In this document: piece by piece, positions 1 to 6,345 of the stretch
How the letters are laid out: each line of letters starts with the position of its first letter
How positions within the stretch are numbered: the stretch's first letter is position 1
Assembly (NCBI GenBank): GCA_003556835.1
Contig: PWQG01000119.1
Location: forward strand, 1 to 9,235
Source of the DNA: Gammaproteobacteria bacterium
Lineage (GTDB): Bacteria > Pseudomonadota > Gammaproteobacteria > Pseudomonadales > Pseudohongiellaceae
DNA: 9,235 nt
Reading direction: 5' to 3'
Translations under genes and position numbers: made by a program
Notes under the pieces: generated by a model
What the model was told of the DNA's origin: nothing
Databases searched by the model: none
What the model saw: only the letters and a program-made list of their open reading frames with translations

Positions 1-876
1 CAGCTGGAACTGATCTATGCTCACTATCGCAGCAACAACCTGGAAGGCGCTCGTGCAGCAGCCGATCGCTTCATGCGTCTGCATCCGGATCATCCGAACA
101 TCGATTATGCCTACTATATGAAAGGCGTTGCCTCGTTTTCCGAAAACCGTGGCTTTGTCAGCCGCTTCATGCCGACTGACCCGGCACGACGCGACATCAG
201 CCGGGCCCGTGACGCCTTCAATGAGTTCTCGATTCTGCTGTCCCTGTATCCGGACAGTGACTATGCGGCCGATGCTCGCGCGCGCATGATATTCCTGCGT
301 AACACGCTCGCCCAGTACGAGATCCATGTGGCGAACTACTACATGGAGCGCCGTGCCTACATTGCCGCCCTCAACCGCGGCCGCTATGTGGTGGAGAACT
401 TCCAGGGCAGCCCGCAGGTCGCCGATGGCCTGGCGCTGATGGTGGAAACTTATATGCGCCTGGGACTCGATGACCTGGCCAACACCTCCCTGGCACTGCT
501 GCAGGAAAACTTTCCCGACCACGAGACACTGGGCCCAGGTGGTGATTTCATCGTCCGCAACCACGTGACTAACCCTTCTTTGCTATACACGGTCAGCTTC
601 GGGCTGCTCGGCTCCGATCAGGATGACACTCCGCTCGCTCCGACCGGACGACCGGAGCGACCCGTGGCGCCCCAGCCGGACACCGGCGGCCGCTCTTTGC
701 TGAACATCATCACTTTCGGCCTGCTTGGCCGCGATGGTACCACTCCGGGCGAACTGCCCAGCGATCCACCGCCAGGAGCACCGACTGAAATACCGGGCGG
801 GCCCGCGGACACCAGACCGCCGGTGGGTCAACCTGCACCTCCAGCCCCGATGCCCGGCCCCGGCCCTGGGGTCTGA
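1..876 (+). CDS. bamD: BamD, outer-membrane assembly lipoprotein (5' truncated)
   Basis: BamD (ComL/YfiO) is the essential TPR lipoprotein of the BAM complex that inserts beta-barrel proteins into the outer membrane. The reading frame is open from base 1, so the gene enters from outside the window; compared with E. coli BamD from memory, roughly the first 75-80 residues (signal peptide, lipobox Cys, first TPR) are missing. Family landmarks are clear: QLELIYAHYRSNNLEGA at the start, HPNIDYAYYMKGV, DISRARDAFNEF, a YPDSDYAADARARMIFLRN stretch and AQYEIHVANYYMERRAY. Homology fades near fragment residue 175 (about base 530), where E. coli BamD ends. About 115 further residues follow: two copies of SLLxxxxFGLLGxD (bases 577-618 and 694-735) and a Pro/Gly-rich tail. 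It converges on gmhA with a 32-bp gap. The family call is secure; the role of the extension is unknown. Confidence 0.93.
   Translation, partial: QLELIYAHYRSNNLEGARAAADRFMRLHPDHPNIDYAYYMKGVASFSENRGFVSRFMPTDPARRDISRARDAFNEFSILLSLYPDSDYAADARARMIFLRNTLAQYEIHVANYYMERRAYIAALNRGRYVVENFQGSPQVADGLALMVETYMRLGLDDLANTSLALLQENFPDHETLGPGGDFIVRNHVTNPSLLYTVSFGLLGSDQDDTPLAPTGRPERPVAPQPDTGGRSLLNIITFGLLGRDGTTPGELPSDPPPGAPTEIPGGPADTRPPVGQPAPPAPMPGPGPGV
577..735 (+). repeat. Duplicated SLLxxxxFGLLGxD motif in the BamD C-terminal extension
   Basis: Two 14-residue copies lie in the same frame: SLLYTVSFGLLGSD (577-618) and SLLNIITFGLLGRD (694-735). They are separated by a Pro/Arg-rich linker and spaced 117 bp start to start. 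The protein identity (9 of 14 positions) is obvious, while the DNA has drifted at third positions, so this is an old duplication kept at protein level rather than a fresh DNA repeat. Each copy could be a short amphipathic or hydrophobic segment. The function is unknown. Confidence 0.75.
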
Positions 877-891
877 TTATGCCGCCGACAC

Positions 892-910
892 GACCCGGAA
901 GGCCCGGGTC
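892..910. terminator. Possible hairpin between convergent bamD and gmhA
   Basis: GACCCGG (892-898), loop AAGGC, CCGGGTC (904-910) forms a perfect 7-bp GC-rich stem just past the bamD stop and overlapping the gmhA stop. The position suits a bidirectional terminator. There is only a short TTT a few bases downstream on the plus strand and no T-run on the minus strand, so intrinsic termination would be weak. Confidence 0.35.
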
Positions 911-1508
911 ACTGTTTCGTCGGATGGTAATTCTGCGGGAAAAAACTGCGTTCGATCAGTTCGATCAATATGTGGATGACGTTGATATGCAGTTCCTGCG
1001 TGCGATCGGCAAATTCGCTCGCACCGGCACTGATATCCACTGAAGCCAGTTCTCCGAGGGGCGAGCCGGGCGCACCAGTCAGGCTTACCACACGGATATG
1101 GTGATCCTGGGCATATTCAGCCGCTTTCAGCACATTGCGGCTGCCACCGCTGGTGCTTATCGCCAATAGGCAGTCCCCGGGCCGACCTCGCGCCTCCAGG
1201 TAGCGGGAAAAGACGTGCTCATAGCCAAAATCATTGGCCACGCAGCTGATATGGCCGGGATCGCTGATCGCCGTGGCCGCCAATGCCTTGCGATCATCAC
1301 GATAGCGCCCGCTCAATTCCTCGGCAAAATGCATGGCATCACTCATGGAGCCGCCGTTGCCACAGCTGTATATGGCATGACCGGCGCGCAGAGCCTTGAT
1401 GAAGATTTCGGCCGCGTCACGAATCGCCCGGATATTGCTCTCATCGTCCATGAAACGATCCAGATACTCTCGCGATTCCTTGAGAGTACCAACAATGATG
1501 TCCTGCAT
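909..1508 (-). CDS. gmhA: Phosphoheptose isomerase (SIS domain)
   Basis: GmhA (LpcA) converts sedoheptulose 7-phosphate to D-glycero-D-manno-heptose 7-phosphate, the first step of ADP-heptose synthesis for the LPS inner core; it is a cytosolic, usually tetrameric and zinc-dependent enzyme. The SIS fold is plain: SCGNGGSMSDAMHFAEEL at residues 48-65, SGRYRDD, AISDPGHISCVANDFGYE, the STSGGS phosphate-binding loop and QELHINVIHIL. E64 and H179 match E. coli metal-site residues E65 and H180, and length (199 aa) is near E. coli's 192. These residues favour GmhA over the paralogue DiaA. I chose the ATG at 1508 because AAGGAG lies 7 nt upstream. An in-frame GTG at 1544 would add 12 residues and overlap the nadE stop (GTGA) but has poor SD spacing. 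The gene lies 32 bp after nadE and is probably co-transcribed with it. Confidence 0.92.
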   Translation of the reverse strand: MQDIIVGTLKESREYLDRFMDDESNIRAIRDAAEIFIKALRAGHAIYSCGNGGSMSDAMHFAEELSGRYRDDRKALAATAISDPGHISCVANDFGYEHVFSRYLEARGRPGDCLLAISTSGGSRNVLKAAEYAQDHHIRVVSLTGAPGSPLGELASVDISAGASEFADRTQELHINVIHILIELIERSFFPQNYHPTKQ

Positions 1509-1515
1509 GGGCTCA

Positions 1516-1521
1516 CTCCTT
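1516..1521 (-). promoter_or_regulatory. Shine-Dalgarno AAGGAG deciding the gmhA start
   Basis: On the minus strand AAGGAG sits 7 nt before the ATG at 1508. It lies downstream of the alternative GTG at 1544, so it supports the shorter 199-residue protein. Confidence 0.7.
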
Positions 1522-1540
1522 CCGACAGAGGCAGGCTGAC

Positions 1541-3190
1541 TCACTCTCCGGGAGTCCAGCCATTGGTTATGGGGTAGCGCCGGTCGCGACCGAAGCCTTT
1601 ACGGGTCAGGCGGACACCGACCGGGCCCTGTCGACGCTTGTATTCGTTACGATCCACCAGCCGCAACACCCGGAACACCTCATCCCGATCATGGCCCTGC
1701 GCTATGATGGCTTCGGCGCTCAGATCCTGCTCGATATAAAGGGCCAGGATGTTGTCCAGCCGATCATAGGCCGGCAGGCTGTCCTCGTCGCGCTGATCCG
1801 GCGCCAGTTCCGCTGAAGGCGGACGCGTTATGACCTCTTCCGGAATCCGCGGCACCTCTCCCGCCGAGACAGTCTGTTGATTGCGATACTCGGCCAGACG
1901 GTACACCAGGGTCTTGTAGACATCCTTCAGAGGATTGAAACCACCCGCCATGTCGCCATACAGGGTGGAGTAGCCCACCGCGATCTCACTCTTGTTACCG
2001 GTGGTCAGCACCAGGGAACCTTTCTTGTTGGATATGGCCATGAGCATGACCCCCCGGCAGCGAGCCTGGATATTCTGTTCGGTGACATCCACCGGATAGC
2101 CCTCGAACTCTTCCTGCAGGGCCTCCATGAAACTGTGATAGGCAGGCCCGATCGGAACGACCCGGTAGGTCACGCCAAGGTCCCGGGCCTGAGTCTCGGC
2201 CAGGCGCAGACTCAGTTCCGATGTGTAATCGAATGGCATCATCACCGCCTGCACCCGATCAGCGCCCAGGGCATCCACCGCAATGGCCAGGGTGACGGCC
2301 GAATCAATACCACCGGAAAGGCCCAGCACAATTCCGGGAAACCCGTTCTTGTCGATATAATCCCGCAACCCTGTAACCAACGCCTGATAACAGGAGGCCT
2401 CCAGGGAGAGGGCTTCGGCGCAATCGCTGTCCCGCAGGTGCAGCTCGCCGGACTCCGCGACCTCCATCTGCACGCGCTTGCGCAGTACGGAAAAGCTCCC
2501 GGCACGCACCCGGCATTGGCCGCCAGCATCCACCACCAGGGAGCCACCATCAAAAACCAGTTCATCCTGACCCCCGACCAGATTGACATAACACACTGGC
2601 ATGGACAGTTGCCGGGCCCGAGCGGACAAGAGTTCCAGCCGCTCCGCATCCTTGCCGTGGTGATACGGCGAAGCATTGATGTTGATCAGCAGCCTTGCAG
2701 GTGACTGCGCCACCTGGGCCATGGGCAGATCGTGCCAGAGGTCTTCACAGATGGTCAGGGCTACTGGAATGCCAGCCATCTCCACTACACAGGGGCTGTT
2801 ACCCGGAGTGAAATACCGCTGTTCATCGAACACCTCGTAGTTCGGCAGAGCCTGTTTGCGATACTGTGCAATCACTGATCCTGCATGGATGACCGACAGC
2901 CCATTGAAAATTCGACCTTCTTCATGCAGGGGATGACCAACCACAATGTAAACGGGCAGCGCGGCCGTGCAGATTTCCTGCAACGCGGCCTCCACGCGCA
3001 GACGCATGCTGTCGCGCAACAGAAGATCCTCCGGCGGATAACCGGTCAGGCTCAATTCGGGAAAGGCGATCACGTCCGAACCGGCCGCTACGTCCTGCCT
3101 TGCCTGTTCGAGAATCTGCCGGGTATTGCCGCTTATGTCTCCCACGAGCAGATTGATCTGTGCCAGCTCGACGGATAGTCGCTGCGCCAT
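1541..3190 (-). CDS. nadE: Glutamine-dependent NAD+ synthetase
   Basis: NadE catalyses the last step of NAD+ synthesis, amidating nicotinic acid adenine dinucleotide with ATP and ammonia released from glutamine. The 549-residue protein is the two-domain form. The N-terminal nitrilase-type (CN hydrolase) glutaminase carries the Glu-Lys-Cys triad, read as E45 (FPELSLTGYPPEDLL), K112 (YRKQALPNYEVFDEQRYF) and C148 (TICEDLWHD). The C-terminal ATP-pyrophosphatase synthetase domain has the SGGIDS loop at 292-297, then TTGNKSE and GYSTLYGDMAGG. Both active sites look intact, so it should use glutamine directly, unlike the short ammonia-dependent E. coli NadE. The ATG at 3190 is preceded by AGGAG with 10 nt spacing. 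It heads a probable nadE-gmhA unit and is divergent from pilS. Nothing is odd except the placement of this pair between bamD and pilS. Confidence 0.96.
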   Translation of the reverse strand: MAQRLSVELAQINLLVGDISGNTRQILEQARQDVAAGSDVIAFPELSLTGYPPEDLLLRDSMRLRVEAALQEICTAALPVYIVVGHPLHEEGRIFNGLSVIHAGSVIAQYRKQALPNYEVFDEQRYFTPGNSPCVVEMAGIPVALTICEDLWHDLPMAQVAQSPARLLININASPYHHGKDAERLELLSARARQLSMPVCYVNLVGGQDELVFDGGSLVVDAGGQCRVRAGSFSVLRKRVQMEVAESGELHLRDSDCAEALSLEASCYQALVTGLRDYIDKNGFPGIVLGLSGGIDSAVTLAIAVDALGADRVQAVMMPFDYTSELSLRLAETQARDLGVTYRVVPIGPAYHSFMEALQEEFEGYPVDVTEQNIQARCRGVMLMAISNKKGSLVLTTGNKSEIAVGYSTLYGDMAGGFNPLKDVYKTLVYRLAEYRNQQTVSAGEVPRIPEEVITRPPSAELAPDQRDEDSLPAYDRLDNILALYIEQDLSAEAIIAQGHDRDEVFRVLRLVDRNEYKRRQGPVGVRLTRKGFGRDRRYPITNGWTPGE

Positions 3191-3226
3191 GAATACTTCA
3201 CTCCTGATTGGTTGAGGCGCCCTGCG

Positions 3227-3255
3227 TTGCCATTAACCCGGGGCTGGGGTATTGT
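3227..3255 (+). promoter_or_regulatory. Candidate sigma-70 promoter for pilS
   Basis: TTGCCA (3227-3232, 5 of 6 to consensus) and TATTGT (3250-3255, 4 of 6) are separated by exactly 17 bp in the nadE/pilS divergent gap, 45 bp before the preferred pilS ATG. The -10 overlaps the perfect arms of ATTGT-CCG-ACAAT (3251-3263), which could be an operator. This was found by eye only. Confidence 0.42.
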
Positions 3256-3299
3256 CCGACAATCATCGCTGTGACGCAAAGAGGCAGGGCACCGGGGAC

Positions 3300-4898
3300 A
3301 TGGAGTTGCAGGAAACGGCACGTCAGGACAACCGCATTCTGCAGATCTACTCGATCTATCGGCTGACCCTGCCGCTGATATTGCTGCTCAGCCATTTCAT
3401 CAGTCCGATTACCGCCCGGATAGGCAGTATCGATCCCGAGCGCTTCCTGCTGCTGAGCAGCCTGTATGCCGTCTACGCGCTACTGGTGGCCCTCGTCACC
3501 GTGCCCGGAGGAACACGGCCGTATCAGGACCGGACCCTGGGAACGCTGTTTCTCATCGACATCCTGGTCATCGCTGCGCTCGCCTACAGCAGTGGCGGCA
3601 TGGTCAGCGGCCTGGGCCTTCTGTTGCTGGTCAGTGTGGCCACCGGAGCCATCCTGATGCGGGGACGTCCGGCACTGTTGCTACCCGCGGTAGCCAGCCT
3701 GGCCATCCTGTATTCCGAAGCCTACCTGCAATGGTCCGGGCTACTCAGCAATGCGCAATTCATGCAGGCCGGCCTGCTTGGCGTCCTGCTCTTCCTGATC
3801 TCAGCCTATCTGCAATACCTGACACAACGCATGCGCAGCAGCGTGCAACTGGCCCGGGAGCAGGCCAGCAATATCGAGGAACTGGAGCAGATCAATCAAC
3901 GGATCATCCAGCGGATGCGAACCGGCATTGTACTGGTGGATGCCGATCATCGGATATTGATGTATAACGATTCCGCCAGGGAACTGTTGAAACTTCGCAC
4001 CCAAAATACGGATCATGCGCCCGCACTGCCCATCGGTCTGCAAGCGCTGTTGCTTGCCTGGCTCGAAGAGCCGTCCCGTCAACCCGAACCGCAAAAACTG
4101 ACGCCTTCAGGCGCCCAATTGAGCATCAAGTTCGCCTTTCTGCAGCAGAACCAGACGAGTCCTGTGCTGGTCTTCATCGAGGACCATTCGCGCATCATCC
4201 AGCGGGCCCGACAGATGAAGCTGGGTTCCCTGGGACACCTGACCGCAGGCATTGCCCATGAGATTCGAAACCCGCTGGGCGCCATTGGTCATGCAACGCA
4301 GTTACTGGCTGAATCCGGACAACTGGATGAGAACGATCGGCAACTGCTGGAAATGGTGCTCAACAACAGTCGGCGTATCAATCTGATCATCGAGGATGTT
4401 CTGCAATTGTCCCGTCAGTCAGAGCAACCACCGGAAACGATCATGCTGAAGCCATGGCTGGAAAAACTCATTGCACAGTACCAGGTAACCCATCAAATTG
4501 ATGATGGCTTCAGTCTGCAGATCAGCCCGGCTGATTGCCGGATCCGCTTTGTCAGCAGCCAGCTGGAGCAGGTGATGGGCAACCTGATCGACAACGGCCT
4601 GCGCTACAGTCGGCAGGCCACCGGCGAGCACAGACTGACCATCCGTGGCGGACAGCGCGCCCCGAACACACCCGTGCGGCTGAGCATCATCGATGAGGGA
4701 CCCGGTGTTCCCAATCACGAACTGGATCGTCTTTTCGAGCCCTTCCATACCACAGAGGCGCAAGGCACCGGGCTCGGCCTTTATATCTCCCGGCAACTGT
4801 GCGAAGCTAATCATGCCCGACTGAGCTACAGTCGAACTCGCGATGGCAAGAGCCGCTTCATCATCGACTTTGCTCATCCGGGAAGGGACATCAGCTAG
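3300..4898 (+). CDS. pilS: PilS-type membrane sensor histidine kinase
   Basis: PilS is the inner-membrane sensor kinase that phosphorylates PilR to control type IV pilin transcription; in Pseudomonas it senses PilA in the membrane. The 532-residue protein starts with about six hydrophobic segments (roughly 19-38, 48-68, 80-97, 103-119, 124-140, 153-174). A short coiled linker (EELEQINQRIIQRMR), a PAS domain (GIVLVDADHRILMYND), and the HisKA box with phospho-acceptor H320 in GIAHEIRNPLGAIGH follow. The ATPase domain has an N box with NLIDNGLRYS at 428-437, G1 box DEGPGVP at 465, F box LFEPFH and G2 box GTGLGLYI at 489. All kinase boxes are intact. The ATG at 3300 is preferred over an in-frame TTG at 3252, because that TTG lies inside the candidate -10 and adds 16 non-family residues; SD signals are weak for both. 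pilR follows after 30 bp. Confidence 0.93.
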   Translation: MELQETARQDNRILQIYSIYRLTLPLILLLSHFISPITARIGSIDPERFLLLSSLYAVYALLVALVTVPGGTRPYQDRTLGTLFLIDILVIAALAYSSGGMVSGLGLLLLVSVATGAILMRGRPALLLPAVASLAILYSEAYLQWSGLLSNAQFMQAGLLGVLLFLISAYLQYLTQRMRSSVQLAREQASNIEELEQINQRIIQRMRTGIVLVDADHRILMYNDSARELLKLRTQNTDHAPALPIGLQALLLAWLEEPSRQPEPQKLTPSGAQLSIKFAFLQQNQTSPVLVFIEDHSRIIQRARQMKLGSLGHLTAGIAHEIRNPLGAIGHATQLLAESGQLDENDRQLLEMVLNNSRRINLIIEDVLQLSRQSEQPPETIMLKPWLEKLIAQYQVTHQIDDGFSLQISPADCRIRFVSSQLEQVMGNLIDNGLRYSRQATGEHRLTIRGGQRAPNTPVRLSIIDEGPGVPNHELDRLFEPFHTTEAQGTGLGLYISRQLCEANHARLSYSRTRDGKSRFIIDFAHPGRDIS

Positions 4899-4909
4899 TG
4901 AACCACTAG
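4895..4909. other. Small inverted repeat in the pilS-pilR gap
   Basis: CTAGTG-AAC-CACTAG is a perfect 6-bp stem with a 3-nt loop. It includes the pilS TAG stop and ends 19 bp before the pilR ATG. There is no T-run, so it is not a terminator; it could at most tune the mRNA between the two cistrons. Confidence 0.4.
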
Positions 4910-4928
4910 TCAAACTGCGGAATCACTC

Positions 4929-5126
4929 ATGCCTGGCAAAGTGCTCATTGTTGATGACGAACCCGATATCCGCGAATTGCTGGACATCACACTTCGTCGC
5001 ATGGCCCTGGATACGGTGGCGGCTCCCGACCTGACCACCGCCCGTCGCCTGCTCGGTGAGCAGCGCTTCGATCTCTGCCTTACCGACATGCGCCTGCCGG
5101 ACGGTGACGGCATCTGTCTGGTGTAA
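4929..5126 (+). CDS. pilR: PilR N-terminal receiver fragment
   Basis: This is the 65-codon open part of pilR before the TAA. It encodes beta1 to roughly alpha3 of the receiver, including the acidic pocket D9/D10 and phospho-acceptor D53. It lacks the conserved Thr (in VITAHG) and Lys (in SKPVD), which lie after the stop. Half a receiver is unlikely to fold or signal. The ATG at 4929 has only a weak SD (GCGGAA region) 30 bp after pilS, with which it would be co-transcribed. It is better viewed as part of the interrupted pilR than as a separate gene. Confidence 0.6.
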   Translation: MPGKVLIVDDEPDIRELLDITLRRMALDTVAAPDLTTARRLLGEQRFDLCLTDMRLPDGDGICLV

Positions 5127-5129
5127 GAA

Positions 5130-6344
5130 TTGCAGCAACAGCGCAGCACCCTGCCCATTGCCGTCATCACCGCGCACGGCAATGCCGAAGCGGCCATCCG
5201 CGCTTTGAAGGCCGGAGCATTCGATTTTGTATCCAAACCGGTCGACCTGCAGAAACTGCGCAACCTGGTCAACGACGCATTGCGCCTTGGCATTGAACCT
5301 GAAAGTCGGTCGACAAACGATGGTGATGCAGAGCCTGCGCATCAACGTCCACTCATTACCGGCTCGTCAAGCAGCATCAAAAGCCTGCGTGAACAGATTC
5401 AGCGGGTCGCCCGGAGTCAGGCCCCGGTCTTCATCAATGGCGAGTCCGGCAGCGGCAAGGAGCTGGCTGCACGCATGATCCACCAGTGCAGCGCCCGACG
5501 GGATGGCCCCTTTGTCGCCGTCAACTGCGGCGCCATTCCGGCGGAACTGATGGAGAGCGAACTGTTCGGCCATGTCAAGGGCAGTTTCACGGGCGCGGAT
5601 CGCGACAAGGCGGGCCTGTTCGAAGTCGCCAGTGGCGGCACCCTGTTCCTGGATGAAGTGGCCGACCTGCCATTGCATATGCAGGTCAAATTGCTGCGGG
5701 TCATCCAGGAAAAGTCCCTGCGCCGGGTCGGCTCCCAGGAGGAATCGGCCACCAATGTGCGGATACTCAGCGCCAGTCACCGCAATCTCGCCCAGGAAGT
5801 GGAAGGCGGCCGTTTTCGGCAGGATCTGTACTATCGAATCAATGTCATTGAATTGGCGGTACCGGGGCTGCGGGAACGACGGGATGACATTCCCGAGCTG
5901 GCGATGGATATCATGCAACGCCTGGCAAGCGAGCACGATTGCGCGGTCCCCCGACTGAGCGAGTCTGCTCTGACTGCCCTGCAGGACCATCACTTTCCGG
6001 GCAATGTACGCGAGCTGGAAAACATACTGCAACGCGCCTTCACCCTGAGTGACGGACGCCTCATCCAGGCTGCGCACCTGGAACTGAACAATCCTGCGGC
6101 AACCACCGATTCGGGCTCCGGGGGGCCAGGCGGAACGGTGACAGCAAACCAGGAAACCGCTCAATTGACGCAGACCCGATTCGATCCCGGATTCAGGCTG
6201 GAAGACTATCTGGAATCGATCGAGCGCAACACCATTGAAGCCGCCCTGTCCCAGACCCGTTGGAACAAGACCGCCGCCGCGCAAAAGCTGGGCCTGAGCT
6301 TCCGCTCGCTTCGCTATCGTATGAAAAAACTGGGTCTGGATTGA
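5130..6344 (+). CDS. pilR: PilR C-terminal fragment: rest of receiver, sigma-54 AAA+ domain and Fis HTH
   Basis: This is the 404-codon open part of pilR after the TAA, if translated from the TTG at 5130. That TTG starts 3 nt past the stop, so re-initiation by terminating ribosomes is conceivable, but there is no clear Shine-Dalgarno. The fragment keeps the C-terminal half of the receiver (VITAHGNAEAAIRALKAGAFDF, SKPVD), the complete AAA+ ATPase with Walker A, GSFTGA and Walker B, and the Fis-type DNA-binding end (AAAQKLGLSFRSLRYRMKK). It could not be phosphorylated by PilS because D53 is lost. If made, it might be inactive, or an unregulated activator, depending on whether this receiver normally represses or activates. 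It ends 1 bp from the convergent thiO stop. Confidence 0.6.
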   Translation: MQQQRSTLPIAVITAHGNAEAAIRALKAGAFDFVSKPVDLQKLRNLVNDALRLGIEPESRSTNDGDAEPAHQRPLITGSSSSIKSLREQIQRVARSQAPVFINGESGSGKELAARMIHQCSARRDGPFVAVNCGAIPAELMESELFGHVKGSFTGADRDKAGLFEVASGGTLFLDEVADLPLHMQVKLLRVIQEKSLRRVGSQEESATNVRILSASHRNLAQEVEGGRFRQDLYYRINVIELAVPGLRERRDDIPELAMDIMQRLASEHDCAVPRLSESALTALQDHHFPGNVRELENILQRAFTLSDGRLIQAAHLELNNPAATTDSGSGGPGGTVTANQETAQLTQTRFDPGFRLEDYLESIERNTIEAALSQTRWNKTAAAQKLGLSFRSLRYRMKKLGLD

Positions 6345-6345
6345 T

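Larger units (their letters stand above)
4929..6344 (+). pseudogene. pilR: pilR, sigma-54 response regulator, interrupted by an in-frame TAA
   Basis: Read through, this is a full-length 471-residue PilR, the NtrC-family activator that works with PilS and sigma-54 RNA polymerase on pilin promoters. Order: receiver (about 1-118, acidic D9/D10, phospho-acceptor D53 in LCLTDMRLPDG), AAA+ domain (Walker A GESGSGKE at 171-178, GSFTGA sigma-54 contact loop at 218-223, Walker B FLDE around D242, FPGNVRELEN), then a Fis-type helix-turn-helix over the last ~38 residues (WNKTAAAQKLGLSFRSLRYR). Codon 66 (5124-5126) is TAA. Reading frame and homology continue on both sides without a shift, so the lesion is one codon; P. 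aeruginosa PilR, from memory, has Gln here, so CAA to TAA is the simplest explanation. It could be a true nonsense mutation, a phase or laboratory variant, or a sequencing error. The lack of other damage implies it is recent. Confidence 0.85.

Noticed and set aside
636..659. CGCTCCG...CGGAGCG inverted repeat within the bamD extension
   Set aside because: It lies inside coding sequence between the two protein motifs, in Pro/Arg codons that readily produce CCG/CGG palindromes; there is no sign of a separate role.
1509..1544. GTG start for gmhA overlapping the nadE stop
   Set aside because: The GTGA overlap is attractive, but the strong AAGGAG lies downstream at 1516-1521 and the GmhA family begins at the ATG at 1508.
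1877..2704. 275-codon plus-strand open frame inside nadE
   Set aside because: It is antisense to the SGGIDS-containing synthetase domain, and its His/Gln-rich composition is typical of a shadow frame.
3252..3299. TTG start giving a 548-residue PilS
   Set aside because: The TTG falls within the candidate -10 and the added 16 residues do not resemble PilS; the ATG at 3300 fits the family start better.
4419..4913. 164-codon minus-strand open frame opposite the pilS ATPase domain
   Set aside because: It is antisense to conserved kinase boxes and has no Shine-Dalgarno or family pattern.
5580..5597. GSFTGA instead of GAFTGA in PilR as a possible defect
   Set aside because: Ser at this position is, from memory, normal in PilR orthologues such as that of P. 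aeruginosa, so sigma-54 contact should be intact.
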